Of a stretch of DNA of 64,000 bases, positions 45,940-56,757 are shown piece after piece. This DNA is from Laburnicola sp. R22_1 (taxonomy: Eukaryota; Ascomycota; Dothideomycetes; Pleosporales; Didymosphaeriaceae). Under the pieces are notes generated by a model. The model was not told where the DNA came from. It did no database searches and saw only the letters and a program-made list of their open reading frames with translations. A program made the position numbers and the translations under genes. Each line of letters opens with the position of its first letter. The stretch's first letter is position 1. The stretch covers positions 1,364,001 to 1,428,000 of the forward strand of contig JACONQ010000007.1 in the NCBI GenBank assembly GCA_014281115.1, read 5' to 3'.

Positions 45940-46239
45940 TCGGTGAAGAGACTCAGGAGCGCGGAAGCATCGTCAGTGCATGGGAGGCGGAGGTGCAACT
46001 GAGGGATCTTGAGTGAGATAATGCGGATATTCGCCGTCTGTCTGGGCCCGAGTTTGGTTACATGCGAGTAGAAGCTTGTGGTACCAGAAGCAGAGATCAT
46101 TCCCGAGGCCATGGCTGCGACAAAAATTGATATCTTGGTTCTTGGCCGCGGATGATGGACAGATAGGTGAAGATAGTCATGCACTCATGGTAAGCTAAGG
46201 CTGGGCGTGATCATACGAACGCCCACTGGTTCCACGGTA

Positions 46240-48338
46240 CCGTGTCCGTGCGCGTAATGCCCGGATTCGCGTAATGCCCGCGCAACACCAGAAGCGCTCT
46301 ATCAGCGACCAGGCAATAGAACCACCCACAATCAATATTATCACGAGATTTTCCAGAGTAGCACTATATCGATGCTTGCGATCAATTTGCACTATCTATA
46401 TCTATTAGGAAGCTTGACTTTGCGGCCGCGACGTGTAGATCTGGTTGGGGAAGTAGATGCGCCCTCTGAGGCCTCCCCATTATCTTGAGCATCAACAACA
46501 CGTTTCTGACGCTTTCTGCTCTGTAGAGCTGGCTGAGAGGCCTTTCTCTTACCCTTTTGGGATAGTTGTAGAGCTTTTTCAGCGTCGCGGGCAGACTTCT
46601 GGGCAGCGCGCTGAGCTGCCTTTTCAGCCCTCTCTTTCTCCTTTGCCTCCCTAGCTACTTCTCGCGCAACACGCTTCTCCTGCTGGATTTTCTCCTTATA
46701 TAGCTTAGCTGCCTTCTTCAGCTCTGCTGTCGCTGCTTTTTAAAGCTGCTGCTGCTTATCCTCCTGCTCCTTGATTGATTGACGAACACGTGCCTCCCTT
46801 ACTTTCCTTGGTGACCATAAGATAGCCCTACTATGATAATCCTGGCGCTGTTGAAGGTCTAGAGCTTTGCTCTTCTTCCCACGCTTCTTCTTGATAGATA
46901 GCGCCTGCCTAAGCCCATCGTTGTCATGCTTAAGCAGCTCATTTTCAACAGATAGGTGGTGGAGTGATTGACGAAGCTTTTGTGTATCCTTGCTACTTTG
47001 ATCACTCACTGCAGAGCGTACAAGCCTATCCATCTTTCTCCAGTCATGATCACTAAACCCTGATGAGGAGCTATCGCCTGATTCTTGATCCTGGGTAAAC
47101 CTATTAAGGATAGGATCAGGATCAGGTGGCGATATGCCTGTGGCTCTAAAAGAGCTGAGGATAGTTGATTCCTTGAAGGAGACCTTCCACGCGTTCCAGA
47201 ATAGGGGAAGAAGTCGCCTTTGGTGATAGAAACCAGGCCCTGGCTTCTATGGAGATATCTTGATAGCTCTGCTAAGTAGGCTGTTGATAGAGGCTTAAAC
47301 ATCGCAACGTCGAGAGGCTGAAGCGTATGAGTTGAATGAGGAGGCAGGATAGCAAGGAGGATCCTATGCTGATCACAGTAGTCGATAAAGTCCATAGTGA
47401 TGTGGGATCCATGGCCATCTACGATCAAGAGTCGATATGATCGGCAAGTCTTCTCTTTTGTGCAGCGATCAAATACCTGTTCAAGCCAGGCAAGCCCAAT
47501 ATCGTTGTTCGTCCAGCCAGAGGGTGATGAGGTGATAAAGACTTCTTGTTCTCCTGCCTTAATATCCTCTACCCAGCTTGATTGGATGCCCTTGTTTGCA
47601 GCCTCATAGATGAGGCTTGGCGGCAGAGCTGATCCATCAGCGCAGATACATGCTAGGAGCGTAATCCATGCGCGATTGCCATCCTGGAGCGATGCCCTAA
47701 CCTCCTTCTTCTCCCACATTCGTCTGCTGAATATTCGTTTTGATCTACCCACGATACCGATCAGGAAGCCTTTTTCGTCCATATTGTAGATATGACAAGG
47801 ATCTATCTGATACTGATCGATCTTGCTGTGTAGGAGGTTGAAATAGAGGCGATATTTATCCTCTGAATCAGCTTTGTGGCGATTGCTGTCCATGCCAACT
47901 GTCCATTGCGAGATAAGCTGAATGCTGTGTCGGTTGATAAAGCGGGTAACCCAGCTCTCGCTGACTGGCTCCTTTGCTATAGTAGAGGCGAAGTTCTGTA
48001 TCATCTCTCGAGTGGGAGGTATATGTCTCTCTGTGAGTCCTTTGATATATTGTACGAGCTCCTGCTCTTGCTGTAGGTTGAGTTTCAGCTGGTTGATATT
48101 CTTGACCTGCCTGGGGCGCGTTACCCCTCGATGCCTTCGACCCAACGTAGATCGTTCAAGCCCATGCCTAGCAGCAACTTCTGTATATGAAAAATCTTCT
48201 CCTGGTTCTCGCGATTCTATCTCATCAATCGCAGCCTGATATGGATCCATAATGGTGGAGTTATCGCGTGCTGAAGTTAGGGTGTTTTGGTGTTGCGCGG
48301 GCATTACGCGAATCCGGGCATTACGCGCACGGACACGG
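46240..48338 (-). mobile_element. Pogo/Fot-like DNA transposon, 2,099 bp
   Basis: Terminal inverted repeats of 51 bp match perfectly, from CCGTGTCCGTGCGCGTAATG on the left to its complement on the right. A TA target duplication lies at 46,238-46,239 and 48,339-48,340. Each repeat contains the word CGCGTAATGCCCG in two close copies. One transposase gene on the minus strand fills the element. Near-identity of the repeats indicates a recent insertion. Confidence 0.95.
46392..48250 (-). pseudogene. Pogo-family DDE transposase, nearly intact
   Basis: From ATG 48,250 the frame begins MDPYQAAIDEIESREPGE with a psq-type helix-turn-helix (YTEVAARHGLERSTLGRRHRG) and a CENP-B-type domain (PPTREMIQNFASTIA). 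The DDE core follows: first Asp in YNMDEKGFLIG, second in LLIVDGHGSH, and a downstream PPHSTHTLQPLD. A missing base in a C run near 47,203 shifts the frame, and the C-terminal coiled coil (ENELLKHDNDGL) is in another frame. A TAA near 46,739 is a further stop, of the kind made by C>T. The stop at 46,392 closes a Lys/Arg-rich tail. Two small lesions make it non-functional as read. Confidence 0.9.
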
Positions 48339-48861
48339 TAGCTCCCTGCTCCACATGCAGGGCTATACACTCCCGCCACATACCCGCGTACTGTACGCTC
48401 CTTATCTTATGAGGCCTCGAGTCATTCGCCGTTCCCCCTAGTAGAAAGAATGCATAAGGTTTCGGCCAGTGTTTATCCATGGCGCAATAAGTCAGAGTGC
48501 AGCTGTACCTTCATGTAACAGGACGTTTCCCCACAGCTCTCATCCTTGCAACATGGCATGCAATTCTTTCGTCATGCATCTCCTCAAGCGCAAGATGCAA
48601 CGTTTGCGAGCTTGCTCCCTGGGGTAGGTTTCATATTTGCGGCATATTCAGAATGGTGAGAGCTCCTCTCAGCCGGGTCTTGTGCTGATCTTCTGCGAAT
48701 GCTCTGAATATCCTATTGTCATATGGGTGCATGCATTGCGAGCGAGCAGCTTGCTTGTACGGTGTCTAGAGAAATTCCCGTATTTTGCAAGTCGTCCTTC
48801 AGAATATCTTTGATTCTTCTTTCCTCTTCGAACCACGATCCTTAACCACGACCTTTCCAAT
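48339..48861. other. Intergenic region
   Basis: No supported gene. The sequence has normal composition and no visible RIP damage. Confidence 0.4.
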
Positions 48862-49090
48862 GTGGTGGAATTCTCCAAAGATTCAAAGCTTGTTCAAATT
48901 ATTAGTTGTCCTGATTACGCGCTCCGTGAGAGCCGATATACGCTTGAAGGACTTCTTCATAACCTTACCACTTCATCTCCGTCCGTTTCAAGCATCGTGC
49001 TCAAAGGACCAAAGGGAAATCTGTTGTTTTTCTGCGCGCTTCCAGTGTGTCCAACAGTCATTTACTGAACGTTTTTTGGCCTTTTTTAAG
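48862..49090 (+). pseudogene. Gene fragment of unknown family
   Basis: A short plus frame reads VEFSKDSKLVQIISCPDYAL and SVSSIVLKGPKGNLLFFCALP, continuing after a one-base shift as TERFLAFFK before TAA. The mix of hydrophobic and charged residues looks coding, but there is no ATG-led complete gene and I do not recognise it. It ends exactly at the direct repeat bounding the next insertion. Confidence 0.3.
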
Positions 49091-49096
49091 TGAACA

Positions 49097-49691
49097 CTGC
49101 CGTCACGTGGCTACTAACTGTACTATCAACTAGGGGTGTTACACTAGTTACTGTTACCTAATAGTAACTGCTATTATATGCCTACTAACTATACTATTAA
49201 GGGCAGTAACTATAGTAAGTATATAGTACCTTCCTATAATAGCTAGCGTTTATATATTAATTTATGTGTTAATTTACGTATTAACTTATATCATGAAGAA
49301 TACTTCGCGCACGTTCCGTACACGGTATAACGCTGTGAGAGAAAGCTGTAGGTGTGCTAAAAAAACGCTGTGAATCAGGGTAAAGCAATGAGACTGGTTT
49401 GGCGACCGTTCGGGGACACTGTTCGTGAGCATGTGCAAATCGGCCGGCCCCTCATGATGGAGTCGATCACGGTATTAACTTATATATTAACTCTTTATAG
49501 GCACCTAGGCACCTCCAACCTAGGTGGGCACCTAGGCGCCTCCTAGGCTTACTTACACATTAATTCACACGTTAATTTATACGTATTACCTAATTAGGCA
49601 AGTTTAATAGTCTTACTATAGTTACTAGTATATTACTATATAGTTAGTTACTGCCCTAATATGCCTAACTACTGTACTGTCTACTAATAGT
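49097..49691. repeat. AT-rich insertion with a less-mutated palindrome-related block
   Basis: A 9-bp direct repeat AAGTGAACA lies at 49,088-49,096 and 49,692-49,700, the likely target duplication. The interior repeats GGGCAGTAACTA in both orientations and has a CCTAGG-rich patch at 49,499-49,550. At 49,310-49,470 it carries GAGAAAGCTGTAGGTGTGC and ATGTGCAAATCGGCCGG, relatives of the palindrome arms at 13,850 and 14,520. Confidence 0.55.
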
Positions 49692-49755
49692 AAGTGAACA
49701 GTCAGTGACCGGCAGTAAGACTGACTATTGGACACACTGCGCGCTTCCTAAGGCT

Positions 49756-50256
49756 TTGGAATCAGAACGGTCTACCCTTGAAGCTCTGAATCAGATGAAC
49801 ACCATTTTCGAAGCCGGTCGCGTAACGAGAAACGCTGCATTTCTTTTCCGCGTCTCATCTGGGATGACCTTTGTAATCGGGGTGTCCAGTTTTGTGGTTA
49901 CAAGTGTTACATCTCTCGCAAGCATTGAGTCGGACACTACTAAATCTGAGTATGGGACTGCAAGCTGTCACTGGCTACAATCGGCCTGGTTGAGAAGGGG
50001 ATAGAAACATCTCCCCTATGAGGAAAAGAGGGAACCAGCAAGACCATCAACAGGGAGGCAGCTGGTGCGATACCTTGCCCTCTTCTTGATGGCTATTGCA
50101 GTCCTGTCATTGAGCGCTCTTTTCCTACCAGTAAATCATCCATGGCAACGCTTCACCGAAGTGATCGGCAGCAATGGTCCACAGTACCAGCTTCAACTCA
50201 AGCCCGAGAACGTTAGCCACTGGGTCGAAGAGCAGGGCGACGACATGGACTCCTAG
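49756..50256 (+). pseudogene. Remnant of a membrane-protein gene, unknown
   Basis: The plus frame reads LESERSTLEALNQMNTIFEAG and NAAFLFRVSSGMTFVIGV to a TAG near 50,002. A second frame gives YLALFLMAIAVLSLSALFLP (a transmembrane helix) and ends VSHWVEEQGDDMDS at 50,256. The two halves are one shift apart. Family unknown; no clear ATG start. Confidence 0.35.
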
Positions 50257-50437
50257 CTCCTACGCATGGCGAACCACACCATGAAGAAACGTCGCCTTCA
50301 ACCCGCAACTGAAGTAAGCCCCAAGCAGACTAAACAACGAGTATAAATCTCCGCATCAACTCGACGTCCAACATGTCTCCATACCATTCTCCTCCTCTCT
50401 CACCCAAGACCGAACAAACACCCCCTCACCCTCCACC

Positions 50438-50563
50438 ATGTCTCCATCCTATCTTTTCCAGCCCCTCCAAATAGGCTCCATGCAACTCCAACACCGCATC
50501 GGCATGGCCCCACTAACCCGCTTCCGCGCCACCGACGACAGCACCCCAACCCCCCTAATGTAA
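50438..50563 (+). pseudogene. Old yellow enzyme (NADH:flavin oxidoreductase), first 41 codons only
   Basis: From ATG 50,438 the frame reads MSPSYLFQPLQIGSMQLQHR and then IGMAPLTRFRATDDSTPTPL, the canonical start of an OYE-family TIM barrel; MAPLTRFRA lies in the FMN-binding first strand. The normal length is about 360-400 residues. The frame ends in TAA created by the first bases of an LTR beginning at 50,559. The remainder of the gene is not in the window. About 100 bp upstream is CT/CCA-rich and looks like its promoter and leader. Confidence 0.85.
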
Positions 50564-50893
50564 TTACTTAGCACCAAAGTAAGTTATTAAGAGTCCTATA
50601 GACTAATATGTAAGTAACATAGAGTTGTAGAAGTATTATAGTTATAGTATATAGAAAAGACGCAAGATCGCTATAAAAGAGAGCCTCGCACGCCTCAGGC
50701 TAAAAAGTGTGGATAGAATCGTATTTGTTAGGCCAAACAGGGCATAGAGTATCTTAAGAGGGTATAGAAATTATTCCAGTACAGCTATAGTAAGCACCAG
50801 TCCTTATAAGAGAGAATCCACTACCTAAAGTTGAAGTACCTCTACTTTGTCTCGCTTCACCGTGCGTCTCGCCACCCAGGGAAGTAGGTTACA
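50559..50893. mobile_element. LTR of a retrotransposon
   Basis: The segment runs from TGTAATTACTTAG to GTAGGTTACA, the TG...CA ends of an LTR with a 5-bp TGTAA/TTACA inverted terminus. A TATA-like CTATAAAAG at 50,671 sits in a promoter-like place. The flanking five bases differ (CCTAA and ATTAT), so it is not a simple solo LTR. It is probably the left LTR of an element whose interior was replaced or interrupted. The head resembles repeat R1 near window start. Confidence 0.6.
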
Positions 50894-52288
50894 ATTATTT
50901 AATGTCCTAAGCTAGCCGATACGTAAGCTGGCCACCCGGGTAAGCTGGCCACCCCACCAAAACGCGACACCTGCACAAAACACGCCACATCTCTCCACAA
51001 CGCTCATTAATATGGACGCCCGTGAGCATGCTATACAATCAGCTATCAGGGATTTCAATGCAGGCATTTATTCTAGTCATCGCGCTGCGGCTACCGCGTA
51101 CGGTGTTCCTCGATCGACCCTATCGACGCGCATCAATGGCGTACAAAACCGACGCGTCAGTCACCAACACCGGCAGCGTCTGACTCCTCTACAGGAGGAC
51201 TTCCTAGTAGACTGGATCCTCGAAGAGGACGCACGCGCCTGCCCTCCCTCGCACGCTCGCGCTCGAGAAATGGCGAATCGAATTCTGCGTATGAATGGCG
51301 ACAACCAGCCTGTTGGCAAGCTCTGGCTCTCACACTTCCTCCAGCGCCAGCCACGCGTTGCCTCTGTAGTCAGCAGAAAGCTAGAGGCTTAGAGAGCTGA
51401 TGCAGCAACACTAGAGCAGCTACGCGCGTTCCTAGAGCTCTATAAGCAGACTCGACGGCGGCTTAACATACAGGCGGAGAATACATACAATATGGATGAG
51501 ACTGGCGTTGCTCTAGGGGTATGTACTAACACTAGAGTACTCTCTAGTAGTCAGAAAAAGAAGGCTTATATACGATCTCCAGAGAATCGCGAGTGGGTCT
51601 CTATAATCGAGTGTGTATCTGCGACAGGACAGAAGCTACGCTGCGCGGTCATCTTCAAGGGCCAGAGCCTACAGACAACATGGTTCTCCTCGTCCTACGT
51701 ACCTGACTGGATCTATACAACCTCTGAGAACGGATGGACGTCGAAAGCGATAGGTGTAGAGTGGCTGCAGCGTATATTTATACCTGAGACGGCTGTATCT
51801 AATGGCCAGCACAGGCTCCTGATACTCGACGGTCACGGCAGCCATATTGATATAGACTTTCTATGGCTCTGCAGGCTGCATTGTATACAGCTCCTATATC
51901 TACCTGCGCACACCTCACGTCCTACAGCCTCTAGATCTCGCTCCTTTCTCTGTGATCAAGTCTAGTTACAGACGTCAGATCCAGGAGCTCGCATCACTCG
52001 ACGACGCTGCGCCTGTTAAGAAGGAGCGCTTTATCACCTGCTATTATCAAGCTAGGGAGGAAGGCTTCACAGAGCGTGTGATTCGAGCTGGCTGGCAGGC
52101 ATCTGGTATCTGCCCATTCAACATCAATCACGTGCTCAGCTCGTCGCAGGTCTCTCAGAGGCCTACTACGCCTACACGTCAGCAGCAGCCTCAACAGCAG
52201 CGCCAGAGCTTCCTCTCTACTCCTCAGGGTCCTCGCGATCTCTATATAGCGCAGCGCAGCGTCCAGAGCGTCGAGAATCTAGGTCGTA

Positions 52289-53816
52289 CGGAGGTGCCTT
52301 TCAAAAGTCTTTTCCTGGACCGTGCACGGTGGCGTAAGCCACTGCTCTTGGCGCTAGCACCCCTCATAGCAAAAATCCCTCAATCTTCATCATTGCTACT
52401 CTTCTATCTACCTGATAATGCCTTCGTACGACATTGCCACCCGAGCTCAAGCCTTGACTCTAAAGCTGGCTGGCTTTTCAAATACTGAGATCGAGTCTAT
52501 AACTGGAGTCCAGCCGCGCACGGTTAATGCTATCTATCGCAAGGCTATCACCCGAGGACTAAACCCCGCTGAGAGCAAGACGATCCTTGACAAATACGTT
52601 AAAGATGGCAATCGATCCGGCCGCCCAAAGAAGCAAACTGAGGAGCTAGTTAAAGATGTACTATTAAAGGTCCGTCAAGATCAATATGCTCGCAAGAAGA
52701 CCTGCGCTCAAATCGCAGCAGAGATTGGAGGAGTGTCAGATATCACAGTCTGGCGAATCCTTAGAGCATCTGGATATCGAAAGACAAAGCCCACCCGCAA
52801 ACCAGGGCTAACAGATGAGATGAAGCGAGCCCGTTATTAATTTGCTCTTAATTATAAGGACTGGACGATTAAAGACTGGAAAAAGGTTATCTGGTCTGAT
52901 GAGACATCTGTTGTCTATGGTCTTCGAAGAGGGGGATACCGCGTTTGGCGTCTACCTTCTGAGCGTTTTGTTAAGTCCTGCATTCGGCCGCGGTGGAAGG
53001 GGTTCTCTGAGTTTATGTTTTGGGGTTGCTTTTCGTACGACTTAAAAGGCCCATGTTATATCTGGAAGGCAGAGACAAAGAGCGAAAGAAAGATTGCAGA
53101 TCAAGAACTAGAAGCTATAAATAGAGAACTCGAGCCTATTCTTAAGGCAGAGTGGGAGCTAAATACGCCTTTGGCTCGAATGGGCCTTCGAAATCAGCCA
53201 GGACGAAAACCACAATGGAAGTGGGATAGAAAGCATGGTAAGCTTGAAAGAGGGAGCGGAACTGGGATTGATTGGTGGAGATACTGCCGTCAGGTTGTTA
53301 TTCCTAAACTAATTCCCTTCGTACGAGAATGTGAGAAGACTTAACCTAGGGTAATAGTTCAAGAGGATGGTGCAAGCCCACATAAGTCTTTCTATAAAGA
53401 CAGGCTCTATAGCTTGGCTACGGTCGTACAATTACTATGGCCTGGAAACTCCCCTGACTTGAATATGATTGAGCCAGCCTGGCCTCATATGAAAAGAGTA
53501 ACAACAAAGAAAGGGTCTCCTTGGTCAAGAGCTGAGGCAGAGCGTGTATGGCAAGAGGTATGGGGGGAGTTAGAACAGTGGCGGATTCAGGCTTGGATTG
53601 AGAGGATTGAGCGGCATATTCAGGAGATTCTTCGTCTTGAAGGTGGTAATGAGTATAGAGAGGGTAAGACTGAGAAGGTACGACGGTTTGAAGCTCCTAT
53701 AGTAGATGATTGGGTTGATATTGAATAGAGATGTCTCTCGTACGAAGAATTTGGTGGCGTTTTTAGCTTGCGCCACTGTGCACGGTCCAGGAAAAGACTT
53801 TTGAAAGGCACCTCCG
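52289..53816 (+). mobile_element. Tc1/mariner transposon nested in the pogo-like element, 1,528 bp
   Basis: Terminal inverted repeats begin CGGAGGTGCCTTTCAAAAGT and extend about 50 bp with a few differences. TA target duplications lie at 52,287-52,288 and 53,817-53,818. It contains one transposase frame on the plus strand. Confidence 0.95.
52418..53728 (+). pseudogene. Tc1/mariner transposase with two nonsense codons
   Basis: A single frame from ATG 52,418 to TAG 53,726-53,728, about 436 codons. An N-terminal helix-turn-helix pair (LAGFSNTEIESITGVQPRTV and CAQIAAEIGGVSDITVWRIL) is followed by a DDE core with first Asp in VIWSDETSV, second in IVQEDGASPHKS, and the last acidic residue in PGNSPDLNMIEPAW. 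TAA stops at 52,838 and 53,342 sit where a Gln codon would fit; both can arise by one C>T step. There are no frameshifts, so the copy died by point mutation, as RIP would do. Confidence 0.92.
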
Positions 53817-54649
53817 TACAACCCGGCTACTCCTACAGAAAGCAGGTAAGGCTCTAGCAGCTGCAAATACTAGAGCTGCAGGCCTAGAAGCAGAGAAAAG
53901 ACGACTTGAGCAGCAGCTAGAGATATCTACCTCTCAGCGTCAGCGTAAGCGCGTTCGAGTAGACCCAAATCAACGCTTTGCAGAGGTAGAGAGTATTAGG
54001 GAGGCTATGCGCGCAGCTGAGGCTTCAGCAGCTCAACCACGTAGATCTACTGTATCAAGCACCTCAGAAACAGCTAATATAGCTACAGCAGCTGCAGCGC
54101 TTGAATCTATGTGTAGTCAATGGCAATTGTAAGTAGCGTTGCTGAGAAATTGTATGTTTTGTGCAGGTGTCGCGTTTTGGTGGGGTGGCCAGCTTACCCG
54201 GGTGGCCAGCTTACGTATCGGCTAGCTTATGTCTAGTGGGTGGGATTTACGGAACGCTCGTTTAAAGCCTGAGACAGGGGTTCACAGCCGCGCTTTGACG
54301 ATGTCCTTGATTGGTTCGAGCCTAGTTCCAGGCACATGACTAGGCGCTAGGTTTAAAAACAACCCTGGGGTCACTTTTAACCACCTTTTCAAGCATCTTC
54401 GATGATGATAATGAGTAGAGGGAGACGTAGTGGTCGGATTTCATTCGGGATATTAAAGACTACTTAGAGTTGGAGGGAATATTCTTATTGCATTTTATGC
54501 TGCCTACAAAATCTAAAACATATTACTAATCAACCCTATGACTAGTCCGCACGTGGCTCTATAGTCATGCGGAAAAACATATCTACTGGTGCCGACGTGT
54601 TAGAGTCGGTTGGTAATCACAATCCTCTAGGTCTTTATTACCCATAGTT

Positions 54650-56350
54650 ACTGCAATACTCTAATGCTCCTTCTCTATTTCTTATAGCCGCCTTAAAGCT
54701 TTTTCGAATTTATGCACGAGTTTTCTATCTCTCTTCCTAAGCTGTATCTTTACCTTCTTTCCTGGTCCGTGCTTTACCCAGAAACTATAAACCCTGCGGC
54801 CATTATTCTTATAATACTTCTTATTCCACAGCTCGTATCTCCCCATATTAGCCATTTTATTATTGAACTGATCTAGGGTTTGGGCAAGCTGCCAATCGTC
54901 CTTAGATTTAATTAACTACCACTGCTTCTATACCTTCTTCTATACTACGATAAGACTCGCTGCGCTTCTTCCCGTGTATTCTTTAGACGTCTAATTAACT
55001 ATCTCTGGTGACTTTTGTGTCACCCGATTTCGCTCCGCTTAAGGTAGGGGGGTCTGACTGAAATAGTCATTGTCTATATCCATTTCCCTATTAGAGTTGT
55101 TGATTATGATAGCTTGGCCTCTGTTGTCATTAATAATAATTAGTTCTGATGGCTCCTTATTGTTAGGGATTAATATGGGCAGGTCTAGTCTATTAGTCAG
55201 CAAAGTTTCCGCTAGAAGAGGTAAATGAGGTACCTAAAGTCCTATACACCACACTTGGATGTCTTCCTCTAGTTCGCCTCTGCGACACAGGAGTTTGTCT
55301 GCCACTTCTTACTTATTAGTTGCATAAAGTCGTGTGCAGAACTACTAAGGTAGTTTTAGTATCTTTGGAGCCAGCATAGCACCTACTCAAACCTATAGAC
55401 GCACTCCCCAGACTCTGTATATTATGGCCATTATCCCTATTCAGCGTTGACAACGTACTGTAGCGAGTACAGCCGCAAGTATGGCCGAGCTGTGTACAGA
55501 TTGTATGTTGGCTAATTTCAAGGTTAAAAGCGCACTCTATATGTTGAAATGTGCCAAAGATGAGGTGTAGAATCGATTGGGTTACCGACTCTAAGGAGCT
55601 GGCTAGTGATATATATACATGGCTGGTAATCACGTGCCTATATGGCACTAGGCTGGATTCTAACACTATACACCGTGCACGGCTCGGCTGTACTTGCGGC
55701 TGTACTTGCTACGGTATGTTGTCAACGCTGTCCCTATTATTAGTTATTGCTTTGTTGTTTTCTCTATGTCGCTCTTTAATAGCCGGTTTAAAAGGCTAGG
55801 TAGAGTTCTCTGTTTTCTGTGTCTAATTATCATTTCCCGGTTCGGACTCCTGCTCTAAGGTTAAAGTTATCGCGGCTTCTGCATGGCTTAGTCTGGATAC
55901 CTTAGGCTCCAAGGTCGAAGCCACAGCTTAGTCAGCTTCTGCACAGCTCAGTTCGGGTACCGCGGGCTCTGGGTCGAATTTATCGCTTAATCTACTTCTA
56001 CACTAGTCTGCGAAGTAGTAAGTGCCGCAGGATGCTCTAGAAGGCATGACTTTATAGTCTGGCTGGCATGTCCATTAGCTTGGTTCGCGTCAATGGCCAC
56101 TATTTTACACGAGGCTTCTGCTACTTGTATTGCTGCTGCGTTGTCTTGGTGCTATGGCATCTTATTGAAGTCTAATTTAGTGTCTCCTTTAGCGTTAAAA
56201 AGAGAATTTGGGCTTAGCACTTTAATGGTCTAAATGTCCTTTAGTATTAATACAAAGCGTTATGGATTACTCTACTAACTTACCTAGTCTATGTTGTTAG
56301 CTTGCCTTTACGGTGTAGCGTTATCAAAGTTTGGAACAGTTAGACCCTTA
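54650..56350 (-). pseudogene. Decayed protein-coding sequence, unknown, split by a MITE
   Basis: Minus-strand frames read FNKMP-stop-HQDNAAAIQVAE and CLLEHPAALTTSQTSVE near 56,000-56,170. A twofold repeat near 55,870-55,990 follows (SDKFDPEPAVPELSCAEAD, then a diverged copy). After the MITE (55,442-55,730) come AGSKDTKTTLVVLHTTLCN and, near 54,690-54,890, WQLAQTLDQFNNKMANMGRY and KKVKIQLRKRDRKLVHKFE. Stops are mostly TAG/TAA of the C>T kind. I do not recognise the protein; it may belong to the LTR element at 50,559 or to a host gene. Confidence 0.4.
55442..55730. mobile_element. hAT-type MITE, copy B
   Basis: 289 bp. Inverted ends begin CAGCGTTGACAACGTA, identical to copy A at 32,135; here they extend through a GTACAGCCGCAAG block to about 38 bp. 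A perfect 8-bp target duplication TCCCTATT lies at 55,434-55,441 and 55,731-55,738. The interior differs from copy A, so the two share ends and probably the same transposase, not a recent common copy. Confidence 0.92.
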
Positions 56351-56757
56351 ATGGTGGATCGAGCGCAGCTCGTAAAGCCAAAGGCAGGAGCACTTATAAT
56401 AGTATAGACTTAGAGTAGAATAGGCTTGCAGAGGCTTTATATGCATCATCTCTTGCTGCTAGGAAAGCAGGCCTACGCCTTAATTCTAGGATTCTAAGAT
56501 TACCCCAGTGGCGATTCACAGGCAGTGGACTTATTACAGCACTCGCATGGCCTGTACGCATAAAGAGCGGCAAGTCCTCTCTAATCTACTAGCTTAGATG
56601 GTCCTATCACAGGGCACACCCACCCCTCCTCGCTCCCCTGCCCACGACATCAAAGTTTGATCCTGCCCCATCTATGCTTGCCTGGATGCTTGACCGACCC
56701 TCCACTTTGGTTTTTAGACAGCTTGGATTTACGCCTTTTATGGCAACCAGCTCTAAG
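56351..56757. other. Sequence before the hAT element, no gene seen
   Basis: Mixed composition with no supported frame. 56,741-56,757 (ending GCTCTAAG) is the left target site of the hAT element. Confidence 0.4.

Larger units (their letters stand above)
51012..54132 (+). pseudogene. Pogo-family transposase, interrupted
   Basis: From ATG 51,012 a psq/CENP-B region (AATAYGVPRSTLSTRINGV) leads to a TAG at 51,390. The DDE core follows in the same element: YNMDETGVALG near 51,490, then LLILDGHGSH near 51,825. A one-base shift occurs near 51,920, and the C-terminal part (ASGICPFNINHVLSSSQ) continues to 52,288, where the nested element enters. After it, 53,820-54,132 gives an Ala/Glu coiled coil (LEAEKRRLEQQLE) and the stop. 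It carries a nonsense codon, a frameshift and an insertion. Confidence 0.9.
50910..54227 (+). mobile_element. Pogo-like transposon, 3,318 bp including a nested insertion
   Basis: Terminal inverted repeats of about 75 bp start AGCTAGCCGATACGTAAGCT and contain GTAAGCTGGCCACCC twice. Right end is the complement. TA target duplications lie at 50,908-50,909 and 54,228-54,229. Without the 1,528-bp nested element and its duplicated TA, the host element would be about 1.8 kb, normal for this family. Confidence 0.95.

Noticed and set aside
50559..50893. Solo LTR with target duplication
   Set aside because: The LTR-like ends are good, but the flanking five bases do not match, so a solo LTR is not supported.
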